DNA of 64,000 nt, from NCBI RefSeq assembly GCF_902859595.1, contig NZ_CADIJQ010000001.1, positions 1 to 64,000 of the forward strand, read 5' to 3'. The translations under genes were made by a program, and so were the position numbers. Within the stretch, counting starts at the first letter, position 1, and every line of letters starts with the position of its first letter. The notes beneath the pieces were generated by a model, which saw only the letters and a program-made list of their open reading frames with translations, was not told the origin of the DNA and ran no database searches. This stretch comes from Achromobacter kerstersii. Lineage in GTDB: Bacteria > Pseudomonadota > Gammaproteobacteria > Burkholderiales > Burkholderiaceae_B. Below, piece by piece: positions 7,370 through 15,373 of the stretch.

Positions 7370-8575
7370 ATGAATTCGCGCCGCACCTTCCTCTATCGCT
7401 CCGCCGCCGCTGCGGCGCTCGTGTCCACGCCCTGGGTGGCGCGCGCCCAAGGCGCAACGCCCGTGAAGATCGGCGTGCTGCACCCGGTGACGGGCGCACT
7501 GGCGTACTCGGGGCAGCAATGCCGGCTGGGCGCGCTGCTGGCCATCGAAGACATCAACAAGGCGGGCGGCATCAAGTCGTTGGGCGGCGCGCCGCTGTCG
7601 GCGGTGTTGGGGGATGCGCAGTCGCGCCCCGAAGCGGGTTCGGCCGAAGTCGAGAAGATGAACGAGGCGGGCGTGTCGGCCATTGTGGGCGCGTATGCGT
7701 CGGCCATCTGCCTGGCCACGACGCAGACCGCCGCCAAGTACAACCTGCCGCACGTGGTGGATGTGGGGGTGGCCGACCAGATTGTGGAGCGCGGCCTGAA
7801 GAACACCTTCCGCTTCGGACCCGGCTACCGCGCCTGTAGCGAACGCGCCATCGCCGACCTGGCCGCCTTGAACGACGCGGCTGGCAAGCCGGCCAAGACC
7901 GTCATGATCGTGCACGAGGATTCCTTGTTCGGCACCGGCACGGCGGCGCTGTTGGCGAAGTCGCTGCCGGAGCACGGCTTCGAAGTGAAGGAAGTGGTGA
8001 AGCACCCGAACCCCACGCGCGACTTCAACAACATCGTGCTGCGCATGAAGTCGGTGAATCCGGATATTGTCATCCCGGCCAACTACTACAACGAATACGC
8101 GCTGCTGCTGCGCGCCATGAAGCAGCAGAAGGTGCAGCCCAAGGCCATCTATTCGGTGCTGGGGGGCGCGGCGTCCAGCTACAAGTTCCTGAAGGAATTT
8201 CCGGACATCGCCAACGGCATCATCGACTGCAACCACTGGTTCAACCCCAAGGACCCGCGCGTGGCGCCGCTGAAAGCGCGCGTCGAAGAGAAGGGCGCGT
8301 ACTTCAGCTATGAAGTGTTCATGACCTACGTTGCGGTGCAGTTGCTGGCCGATGCCATCGAGCGCGCCAAGTCCGCTGACCGCGCCGCCATCATCGACGC
8401 GCTGGCCGCCAGCACCTTCCACGACAACCTGATGCCGTATGGCCCCACAAAGTTCGTCAACGGCCAGAACACGGGCGCACAGCCGCTCTTGACGCAGGTG
8501 ATCGGCGGCGACATCAAGGTGATCATCCCGGCGAAATACCGCCAGGCCGACGCCATCTTCCCGTTGAAGGCCTGA
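7370..8575 (+). CDS. ABC transporter substrate-binding protein (LivK/HAAT type)
   Basis: A 401-residue periplasmic binding protein. The N-terminus NSRRTFLYRSAAAAALVSTP, ending WVARAQG, looks like a twin-arginine signal peptide. The mature protein starts VKIGVLHPVTGALAYSGQQC, the usual opening of Leu/Ile/Val-type receptors, and carries GAYASAICLATTQTAAKYNLPHV. It captures the substrate for the permease and ATPases that follow. It is the first structural gene of the operon, with a GGAG ribosome-binding site. The true ligand is unknown; members of this family also bind urea, amides and aromatic acids. Confidence 0.9.
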   Translation: MNSRRTFLYRSAAAAALVSTPWVARAQGATPVKIGVLHPVTGALAYSGQQCRLGALLAIEDINKAGGIKSLGGAPLSAVLGDAQSRPEAGSAEVEKMNEAGVSAIVGAYASAICLATTQTAAKYNLPHVVDVGVADQIVERGLKNTFRFGPGYRACSERAIADLAALNDAAGKPAKTVMIVHEDSLFGTGTAALLAKSLPEHGFEVKEVVKHPNPTRDFNNIVLRMKSVNPDIVIPANYYNEYALLLRAMKQQKVQPKAIYSVLGGAASSYKFLKEFPDIANGIIDCNHWFNPKDPRVAPLKARVEEKGAYFSYEVFMTYVAVQLLADAIERAKSADRAAIIDALAASTFHDNLMPYGPTKFVNGQNTGAQPLLTQVIGGDIKVIIPAKYRQADAIFPLKA

Positions 8576-8583
8576 GGGCAAGC

Positions 8584-9456
8584 ATGCTGGACCCTGCCAT
8601 CCTCTTTTCGTCGGTGCTCAACGGCCTGACGACCGGCGCGGTGTACGCGCTGATCGCCTTGGGGCTGACCCTGATCTACGGGGTGCTGCACATCATCAAC
8701 TTCGCCCACGGCGCCGCCCTGATGGTGGCGCTGTATGCGGTCTACCTGCTGAAAGACCGGCTGGGTATCGACCCTTACGCGGCGTTGCCGCTGGTGGTGG
8801 CCGGCATGTTCGCGCTGGGCTATGCGTTGCAGCGCTTCGTGATCAACCGCGCCAGCCACGGCAAGGACGAAAACATTCTGCTGGTGACGCTGGGGCTGGC
8901 CATCGTGCTGGAGAACCTGGCGCTGGTGTGGTTCAAGTCGGACACGCGCAGCATCGACACGGCCTACACCTTGTCCACCGTCGAGATCGGCCCCGCCATG
9001 ATTGCGCTGCCCAAGGTCATCGCGTTTTGCGGCGCGCTGGCGGTGGCGGCGGTGCTGTTCTGGATCATCCGCAGCACCGACCTGGGCCGCGCCATCCGTG
9101 CCGTGGCCCGCGAAAAGCAGGGCGCCAAGCTGATGGGCATCGACGTGGAAAAGGTCTATGCGCTGTCGTTCGGCATCGGCATGGCCTGCCTGGGCGCGGC
9201 CGCCTGCTTCTTGCTGCCCGCGTACTACGTCAACCCGCAAGTGGGCAGCGGCTTCGTGCTGGTGGCGTTCACGATTGTGGTGCTGGGCGGCATGGGCAGC
9301 TTTGTGGGCGCGCTCGTGGGCGGCTTGTTGATTGGCGTGGTGGAGTCCATCGGGGGCCTGTTCCTGGGCGACTCGCTGGGTCAGATGGGCATTTTCGCGA
9401 TCTTCATCGCGGTGCTGCTGTTTCGCCCGCAGGGGCTGTTCGGGGCGAGGGGCTGA
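8584..9456 (+). CDS. Branched-chain amino acid-type ABC transporter permease (LivH-like)
   Basis: The 290-residue integral membrane protein has LTTGAVYALIALGLTLIYGV and INFAHGAALMVALYAVYLL at the N-terminus and VVLGGMGSFVGALVGGLLIGVVES near the C-terminus, all typical of LivH. It forms one half of the inner-membrane channel. It starts 8 bases after the binding protein and is followed 2 bases later by the LivM-type gene. Confidence 0.92.
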   Translation: MLDPAILFSSVLNGLTTGAVYALIALGLTLIYGVLHIINFAHGAALMVALYAVYLLKDRLGIDPYAALPLVVAGMFALGYALQRFVINRASHGKDENILLVTLGLAIVLENLALVWFKSDTRSIDTAYTLSTVEIGPAMIALPKVIAFCGALAVAAVLFWIIRSTDLGRAIRAVAREKQGAKLMGIDVEKVYALSFGIGMACLGAAACFLLPAYYVNPQVGSGFVLVAFTIVVLGGMGSFVGALVGGLLIGVVESIGGLFLGDSLGQMGIFAIFIAVLLFRPQGLFGARG

Positions 9457-9458
9457 GC

Positions 9459-10427
9459 ATGAACCGGGATCTTTCCGCAATTGCGTTGTTCGGAGTGGCG
9501 GTGGCCGCTTTGGCCACGTTCGCGCAGTCAGGCGTGCTGCTGACCTTTGTGATGATGTCGTTGTACGCGGCGCTGTTGTCGCAGGCCTGGAACATTCTGG
9601 GCGGCTATGGCGGCCAGCTGTCTTTCGGCCATGCGCTGTTCTTTGGCGTGGGCGCGTATGCGCAGGCGCTGGGCCAGCTGAACTTAGGCATCAACCCCTG
9701 GCTGGCGCTGCCGATGGCCATTGCGCTGGGCGCACTGGTCGGCATGGCCGTGGGCGGGCTGACGTTTCGCTACGGCTTGAAGGGTTCGTACTTTGCGCTG
9801 GTGACGCTCGCCTTTGCCGAGGTGTTTCGCATCCTGGCGTTGTCGGCGTCCTTCACCGGAGGCGGGGTGGGGCTGATGGTGCCGCTGCAAGAGGGCGCGG
9901 CGAACATGCAGTTCGCGTCGCGCCGTGGCTACATCTATCTGCTGCTGGCCTTTGTGGTGCTCGCGCTGTTGGTCACCGCCTGGCTGCGTCATTCGCGCTT
10001 TGGCGCGTACCTGCAAGCAGTGCGCGACAACGAAGACGCGGCGCGCGCCATCGGCGTGAATCCGCTGCGCGTGAAGCTGGGCGGCATTGCGCTGTCGGCC
10101 GCGTTCATGAGCGCGGCGGGTGCGTTCTATGTGCAGGTGTTTCAGTACATCGACCCCGGTATTGCGTTTGGCTCGGCCGTGTCGGTCGAGGCCCTGGTGG
10201 GCGCGATCGTGGGCGGCATGGGCACGCTGTGGGGGCCGGTGCTGGGCGCGGTGGCGCTGCATGGGCTGGCCGACCTGACACGCAACCTGTTTGGCGAACT
10301 GCCGGGCATCAGCATGGTGATCTACGGCGTGGTGCTGATTCTGATCGTGATGTTCCTGCCGCGCGGCATCAGTGGCGGCGGCCAATCGCTAGGCCGCCTG
10401 TTTGGCAAGGAGCGCGCCCGTGCCTGA
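9459..10427 (+). CDS. Branched-chain amino acid-type ABC transporter permease (LivM-like)
   Basis: From ATG 9459 the product is 322 residues, starting MNRDLSAIALFGVAVAALAT. LSQAWNILGGYGGQLSFGHALFFGVGAYA and FRYGLKGSYFALVTLAFAEVFR are LivM signatures. GGMGTLWGPVLGAVALHGLADL matches the coupling region. It pairs with the LivH-like subunit. The open frame extends far upstream within the livH region, but the ATG right after the livH stop fits operon spacing. Confidence 0.92.
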   Translation: MNRDLSAIALFGVAVAALATFAQSGVLLTFVMMSLYAALLSQAWNILGGYGGQLSFGHALFFGVGAYAQALGQLNLGINPWLALPMAIALGALVGMAVGGLTFRYGLKGSYFALVTLAFAEVFRILALSASFTGGGVGLMVPLQEGAANMQFASRRGYIYLLLAFVVLALLVTAWLRHSRFGAYLQAVRDNEDAARAIGVNPLRVKLGGIALSAAFMSAAGAFYVQVFQYIDPGIAFGSAVSVEALVGAIVGGMGTLWGPVLGAVALHGLADLTRNLFGELPGISMVIYGVVLILIVMFLPRGISGGGQSLGRLFGKERARA

Positions 10428-11175
10428 GATCCTGCTGCAAGCTCGCAATCTGTCGATTTCGTTTGGTGGCCTGAAGGCCGTTCAGGACGTGAACCTGGCC
10501 GTGCCGCAAGGGTCGTTGACCGCCTTGGTTGGCCCCAACGGCGCGGGCAAGACCACGCTGTTTGCGCTGCTGTCGGGTTTCTTGAAGCCCAGCGCTGGTT
10601 CGGTGCATTTTGCCGGGGAAGACATCACGGGCCGCGCGCCGCACGAATCCGCGCAACTGGGCCTGACCCGCACCTTCCAGATCGTGCAGCCGTTTGGCGC
10701 GCAGACGGTGCGCCAGAACATCGCCGTGGGCGCGCATCTGCGCTTGCGTGACCGGCGGGCGGCGCTGGCCGCGGCCGAAGACGTCGCCGCACGCGTCAAC
10801 CTGCAAGGGGCGCTGGACAAGCCCGCGGCCGACCTGACCGTGGCGGGCCGCAAGCGCCTGGAACTGGCCCGCGCACTGGCCACGCGGCCGCGCTTGCTGC
10901 TGCTGGACGAAGTGCTGGCGGGTCTGAACCCGAGTGAGATCGACGAGATGATTCCGGTCGTGAAAAAGCTGGTGGACGATGGCGTCACCGTATTGATGAT
11001 CGAACACGTGATGCGTGCGGTGATGAGCCTGGCCGAACATGTGTGGGTGCTGGCCCAGGGCCGCTTGATCGCGTCGGGTACGCCCGGCGAAGTCACGCGC
11101 GACCCGACAGTGGTGGAAGCCTATCTGGGGCATGGCGCGGCGGCGCGCCTGGCCGCGCACGGGGCGCCGGCATGA
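10420..11175 (+). CDS. ABC transporter ATP-binding protein (LivG-like)
   Basis: A 251-residue ATPase with Walker A GPNGAGKTT, Q-loop region TRTFQIVQPF, signature variant LTVAGRKRLELARAL, Walker B LLLLDEVLAGL and the H-loop in MIEHVM. The signature is the AGRKR variant seen in this transporter class rather than LSGGQ. AAGGAG at 10407-10412 is 7 bases before a GTG at 10420, which overlaps the livM stop; this start is preferred over a TTG at 10402. Confidence 0.9.
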   Translation: MPEILLQARNLSISFGGLKAVQDVNLAVPQGSLTALVGPNGAGKTTLFALLSGFLKPSAGSVHFAGEDITGRAPHESAQLGLTRTFQIVQPFGAQTVRQNIAVGAHLRLRDRRAALAAAEDVAARVNLQGALDKPAADLTVAGRKRLELARALATRPRLLLLDEVLAGLNPSEIDEMIPVVKKLVDDGVTVLMIEHVMRAVMSLAEHVWVLAQGRLIASGTPGEVTRDPTVVEAYLGHGAAARLAAHGAPA

Positions 11176-11882
11176 GCGCGCTGCTGGAAGTGAGCGGCCT
11201 GCGGGCGGGCTACGGGCGCATGGAAGTGCTGCGCGGCGTGGACCTGACGGTGGGCGAGGGCGAAATTGTCGTGCTGCTGGGCAGCAACGGCGCGGGCAAA
11301 TCCACGCTGAACAACACCGTGTGCGGGCTGTGCAAACCCTGGGGCGGCTCCGTCCGCTTCGACGGCCACGACCTGACCGGCCGCCACTATCGCGACGTGG
11401 TCAAGGCGGGCTTGATCCAGGTGCCTGAAGGCCGCCGCATCTTCCCGAACTTAAGCGTGCTTGAAAACCTGGAACTCGGTTCCTTCACGCGGGCACGCGA
11501 GCATCGCGCTGCAAACGTGGACAAGGTGCTGGATATTTTCCCGCGCCTGCGCGAGCGCCTGACGCAACTGGCCGGCACCATGTCGGGCGGCGAACAGCAG
11601 ATGCTGGCGATTGGCCGGGGCTTGATGGCCGAACCCCGGCTGCTGATTCTGGATGAGCCATCGCTGGGCTTGTCGCCCTTGATGGTCGAGGAATTGTTTG
11701 GACTGATCCAGCGCCTGCACGCCGACGGGCTGGCGATTTTGCTGGTGGAGCAGAACGTGGGCCAGTCGCTGGAAACGGGGCAACGCGCCTATGTGCTGGA
11801 AAACGGGGCGGTGCGTTATAGCGGATCGTGCCCGGAACTGATGGCCAGCGACGACGTGCGCCGCGCCTATCTGGGGATGTAG
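11172..11882 (+). CDS. ABC transporter ATP-binding protein (LivF-like)
   Basis: The 236-residue ATPase begins MSALLEVSGLRAGYGRMEVL. It has Walker A GSNGAGKST, signature MSGGEQQMLAIGRGL and Walker B LLILDEPSLGLSP, as in LivF. Its ATG overlaps the LivG stop (ATGA), so the two ATPases are translationally coupled and form the cytoplasmic motor of the importer. Confidence 0.92.
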   Translation: MSALLEVSGLRAGYGRMEVLRGVDLTVGEGEIVVLLGSNGAGKSTLNNTVCGLCKPWGGSVRFDGHDLTGRHYRDVVKAGLIQVPEGRRIFPNLSVLENLELGSFTRAREHRAANVDKVLDIFPRLRERLTQLAGTMSGGEQQMLAIGRGLMAEPRLLILDEPSLGLSPLMVEELFGLIQRLHADGLAILLVEQNVGQSLETGQRAYVLENGAVRYSGSCPELMASDDVRRAYLGM

Positions 11883-11884
11883 CG

Positions 11885-13183
11885 ATGTCTGCTTCTGAAG
11901 TTCATCAGCCTCAAACCCACCGGCCTCAAACCCTGGCGCAAAAGCTGATCGCCGCCGCCTGCGGCCGGCCCGCTGTCGATGAAGGCGAAATCGTGACCTG
12001 TGCCGTGGACCTGGCGATGTTCCATGATTCCAGCGGCCCCCGGCGCTTGCAGCCCATGCTGGAAGAATTGGGCGCGTCGCTGTGGGACCCGGCAAAGATC
12101 GTGCTGGTCATTGACCACTACGTGCCCGAATCCGACGACGAATCGCGCCGCATCGTCCGCATTGCGCGCGACTGGGCGGCCGGGCAGCAATTGCCGAATG
12201 TGTATGACTCCGTCGGCATCTGCCACGTGGTGGTGCCGCAGCACGGCCATATCCGGCCCGGCATGTTCTGTGTAGGCGGGGACTCGCATTCGCCCACGGG
12301 CGGCGCGTTCGGCGCCTATATGTTTGGCATCGGCAGCACCGAGATGCTGGGCGTGGCCGTTACCGGCCAGATCTGGGTCAAGGTGCCCAAGACGCTGATG
12401 ATGCGGTGGAGCGGGCGGCTGGCCGCAGGCGTCACCGCCAAGGACATGATGCTGCACATGATCGGCCGCTACGGCATGAATGGCGGGCGCTATCAGGCCG
12501 TGGAATTTTGCGGCGAGGCCGTGCGCGCGCTGCCCATGCAGGAACGCATGACCTTGTCGAACATGAGCGCCGAGCTGGGTTCGCAAGTGGGGCTGATCGC
12601 GCCTGACGACACCACGGCCGACTATCTGCGCCAGGCTGGCGTCACGGCCGAGCTGGACCTTGCCCGTTGGCAAAGCGATGCGGGTGCGGACGCCGAATGG
12701 CACGCCTTCGATGCCGCGTCGCTGGCGCCGCAAGTGGCCGCCCCGCACAGCCCGGCCAACGCGCGCGACGTGAATCACTACCCCGATGTGCCGCTGCAAG
12801 TGGCGTACATCGGCGCCTGCACGGGCGCCAAGCTCGACGACTTGCGCGCCGCTGCCACCGTGTTGCGCGGACGAAAACTGGCTGCGGGCATGCGCCTGAT
12901 GGTGGCGCCCGCCAGCCTTCAAGACCAGCAACTGGCGGATCAGGAAGGCGTGATGCAGGTGCTGCGCGACGCGGGCGCGGACGTGCTGGCAACGTCTTGC
13001 GGGGCTTGCGCCGGCTATGGCGGCTCCATTCCTGACGGCGCCACGGTCATCTCCACCACCGCACGCAACTTCAAAGGACGCATGGGCTCCGAGACGGCGC
13101 AGGTCTATCTGGCGTCGCCCTACACCGTGGCGGCGTCGGCAGTGGCCGGGCGCATCGCCGACCCCCGGGAGTTCATGGCATGA
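11885..13183 (+). CDS. Aconitase-family hydro-lyase, large subunit (LeuC-like)
   Basis: A 432-residue aconitase-superfamily protein. GGDSHSPTGGAFGAYMFGIG is the substrate-site motif. The three [4Fe-4S] ligands are visible as Cys312 (GACTGAK) and Cys372/Cys375 (SCGACAGYGG). LeuC-type enzymes move water across a hydroxy-diacid such as isopropylmalate, citramalate or dimethylmalate. In a catabolic operon with an importer, amidohydrolases and a C-C lyase, a 2,3-dimethylmalate- or methylmalate-like substrate is more likely than leucine biosynthesis; that is inference. It starts 2 bases after the livF-like stop. Confidence 0.87.
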   Translation: MSASEVHQPQTHRPQTLAQKLIAAACGRPAVDEGEIVTCAVDLAMFHDSSGPRRLQPMLEELGASLWDPAKIVLVIDHYVPESDDESRRIVRIARDWAAGQQLPNVYDSVGICHVVVPQHGHIRPGMFCVGGDSHSPTGGAFGAYMFGIGSTEMLGVAVTGQIWVKVPKTLMMRWSGRLAAGVTAKDMMLHMIGRYGMNGGRYQAVEFCGEAVRALPMQERMTLSNMSAELGSQVGLIAPDDTTADYLRQAGVTAELDLARWQSDAGADAEWHAFDAASLAPQVAAPHSPANARDVNHYPDVPLQVAYIGACTGAKLDDLRAAATVLRGRKLAAGMRLMVAPASLQDQQLADQEGVMQVLRDAGADVLATSCGACAGYGGSIPDGATVISTTARNFKGRMGSETAQVYLASPYTVAASAVAGRIADPREFMA

Positions 13184-13683
13184 TGGACCACACGAGTGCG
13201 CACCGCGTCTGGCGCGTGGGCGCAGATATCGACACCGACGCGCTCGCCCCGGGCGCCTATATGAAGTTCGGCATCGACGAGATCGCGCGCCACTGCCTGC
13301 AACGCGTGCGGCCGGAATTTGCGGCGCAGGTGCAGCCGGGCGACGTGCTGGTGGCCGGACCCAACTTCGGCATCGGCTCATCCCGCGAGCAGGCCGCCGC
13401 CGCCTTGGTGCGCCTGGGCGTGGCCGCCGTCATCGCGCCGTCGTTCAACGGCTTGTACTTTCGCAACGCCTTCAACGTGGGCTTGCTGCTGCTGACGTGC
13501 CCGCAAGCGGAAGCGCTGGCGGACGGCGAACGCATCACGTTCGACGCTACCGCCGGGCGCGTCGGCCGCGAGCAGGGCGGCACACATTCTGAATTGCACT
13601 GCGAGACCGTTCCCGCCTTCCTGATGGACATGGTGCGGGCCGGCGGACTGCTGAATCTGCTGAAACAGCGTCAAACCTCTTAG
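13180..13683 (+). CDS. Aconitase-family hydro-lyase, small subunit (LeuD-like)
   Basis: The 167-residue swivelling subunit carries GADIDTDALAPGAYMKF and GPNFGIGSSREQAAAALV, the LeuD substrate-binding motifs (the usual His after SSRE is Gln here). It would combine with the preceding large subunit to complete the active site. The ATG overlaps the large-subunit stop, as expected for a heterodimer. It lacks the N-terminal extension of E. coli LeuD and resembles the short archaeal-type or dimethylmalate dehydratase-type subunits. Confidence 0.87.
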   Translation: MMDHTSAHRVWRVGADIDTDALAPGAYMKFGIDEIARHCLQRVRPEFAAQVQPGDVLVAGPNFGIGSSREQAAAALVRLGVAAVIAPSFNGLYFRNAFNVGLLLLTCPQAEALADGERITFDATAGRVGREQGGTHSELHCETVPAFLMDMVRAGGLLNLLKQRQTS

Positions 13684-13693
13684 GAAGAACACC

Positions 13694-15373
13694 ATGCTTG
13701 ATCCCGTCACCCTGGCGGTCCTGAAGGGCCGTCTGGAACAGATTGCCGATGAGATGGACGCGACGCTGTACCGCAGCGCGTTCAACCCCATCATTGCCGA
13801 GGCCCACGACGCCTGCCACGGTATGTACGACGCGGCCACGGGCGCCACCCTGATCCAGGGCAAGTCTGGCTTGCCCGTCTTCGTGGGCGCGATGGCCTTC
13901 GCTGTGAAGGCCGCCGCCAAGGTGGCGGCCGAGCGCGGCGGCATGGTGGAAGGAGACGTCTGGCTGTTCAACGACCCCTACGAAGGCGGCACGCACGCCA
14001 ATGATTTCAAGCTGGTGCGCCCGGTGTTCCGTGGCGGCCAGCTGTTCTGCTTTCTGGCGTCCGCCGCGCATTGGCACGATGTGGGCGGCGCGGTGCCGGG
14101 CAACTACAACCCGGCGGCCACCGAATGCTGGCAGGAAGCCGTGCAGATTCCGCCGGTGCGCATCGTGCGCGCGGGCATCCTGGACCTGGACGTGCTGGCC
14201 ATCCTGAAAGCCAACACGCGCTTGCCCGACAGCCTGTGGGGCGACCTGAATGGCCAGCTGGCCGCGCTGGAATTGGGCGCCGGCCGCTTGGATGGCCTGC
14301 TGGATGAGTACGGCGACGCCATCGTGCTGGAATCCCTGGACACCTTGCGCGAGCGCGCGCGCCGCTTGATGCGTGACCACATCGCGCAGCTGCCCGACGG
14401 CGAATACGCGTTCGAGGACATGCTGGACAACGACGGCGTGCGCGACGTGGCGCTGCGCATCGCGCTCACGCTGAAGATCGCGGGCGACCGGCTGACGCTG
14501 GATTTCACCGGCACGTCGCCCGCCTGCGCGGGCCCCGTCAATATTTCGCGCGCCACCGCCATCGCCGCGTGCTACGTGGCGCTGAAGCACCTGTTCCCGG
14601 ATGTGCCGGCCAATGCGGGCGTGCTGGACGCGGTGGACGTGGTGTTGCCCGATGGCCTGGTCATCTCGGCCGACCGGCCGCGTCCGGTGGGCGGCTATAC
14701 CGAAACCATTCTGCGCATGATCGACGTGATCTTCTGCGCGATGGCGCAAGCCGCGCCCGAACGCGCCATGGCGCAGGCTTACGGCACGATCAACGCGCTA
14801 TCCATTGCCGGCTATCGCAGCGATGCGGCACGCAAGGGCCAGCGCTGGGTGATGTTCAGTTTCTTTGGCGGCGGCCACGGCGGCCATTCCGATGGCGATG
14901 GCCTGAGCCACGGCAACGCGCCGATCTCCACCGCCACCATTCCGCCGCTGGAAATCCTTGAGGCCGCCTATCCCGTGCGCTTCACGCAATGGGCGTTGCG
15001 GCCGGACTCGGCGGGCGACGGGGCGCATCGCGGCGGCTTGGGCGCCATCTACGAAATTGAATTGTTGGAAGACAGCGCCGAGGCGTTCATATTTGGTGAG
15101 CGCGGGCGCAGCGCGCCCAAGGGCATCGCGGGCGGCGGCCAGGCCGCGCTGAACGTTTTCCGCTATCAGCAGGACGGGCAATGGCGCACGCCGCCCATGA
15201 GTTCAAAAATGCTGGGCATCCAGTTGCAGCGCGGCGACCGCGTGCGGCTGGAGACGCCGGGCGGGGGCGGGTATGGCGACCCCGCCGGCCGCAGCACGAC
15301 GGCGCGTGAGCATGATCGCAAGATGGGCTATGTGGGCGATATCGCCAACAACAAGAAGGAGCAGTTGGCATGA
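13694..15373 (+). CDS. hyuB: Hydantoinase B/oxoprolinase family subunit (HyuB)
   Basis: A 559-residue protein of the hydantoinase B family. Typical phrases are LKGRLEQIADEMDATLYRSAFNP, FNDPYEGGTHANDFKLV and GGYTETILRMIDV. HyuB and HyuA together open cyclic amides (hydantoins, 5-oxoproline, N-methylhydantoin) with ATP hydrolysis; acetone carboxylase subunits are related. It begins behind an AGGAAG ribosome-binding site and ends overlapping hyuA by 4 bases. The exact ring substrate is unknown. Confidence 0.9.
   Translation: MLDPVTLAVLKGRLEQIADEMDATLYRSAFNPIIAEAHDACHGMYDAATGATLIQGKSGLPVFVGAMAFAVKAAAKVAAERGGMVEGDVWLFNDPYEGGTHANDFKLVRPVFRGGQLFCFLASAAHWHDVGGAVPGNYNPAATECWQEAVQIPPVRIVRAGILDLDVLAILKANTRLPDSLWGDLNGQLAALELGAGRLDGLLDEYGDAIVLESLDTLRERARRLMRDHIAQLPDGEYAFEDMLDNDGVRDVALRIALTLKIAGDRLTLDFTGTSPACAGPVNISRATAIAACYVALKHLFPDVPANAGVLDAVDVVLPDGLVISADRPRPVGGYTETILRMIDVIFCAMAQAAPERAMAQAYGTINALSIAGYRSDAARKGQRWVMFSFFGGGHGGHSDGDGLSHGNAPISTATIPPLEILEAAYPVRFTQWALRPDSAGDGAHRGGLGAIYEIELLEDSAEAFIFGERGRSAPKGIAGGGQAALNVFRYQQDGQWRTPPMSSKMLGIQLQRGDRVRLETPGGGGYGDPAGRSTTAREHDRKMGYVGDIANNKKEQLA

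Noticed and set aside
10402-10419. TTG start for the LivG-like gene
   Set aside because: It lacks a ribosome-binding site, whereas AAGGAG precedes GTG 10420 at normal spacing.
11885-13683. Leucine biosynthesis leuCD
   Set aside because: No leuB or leuA adjoins; the genes sit inside an importer-amidohydrolase-lyase operon under a GntR gene, and the small subunit is of the short type.
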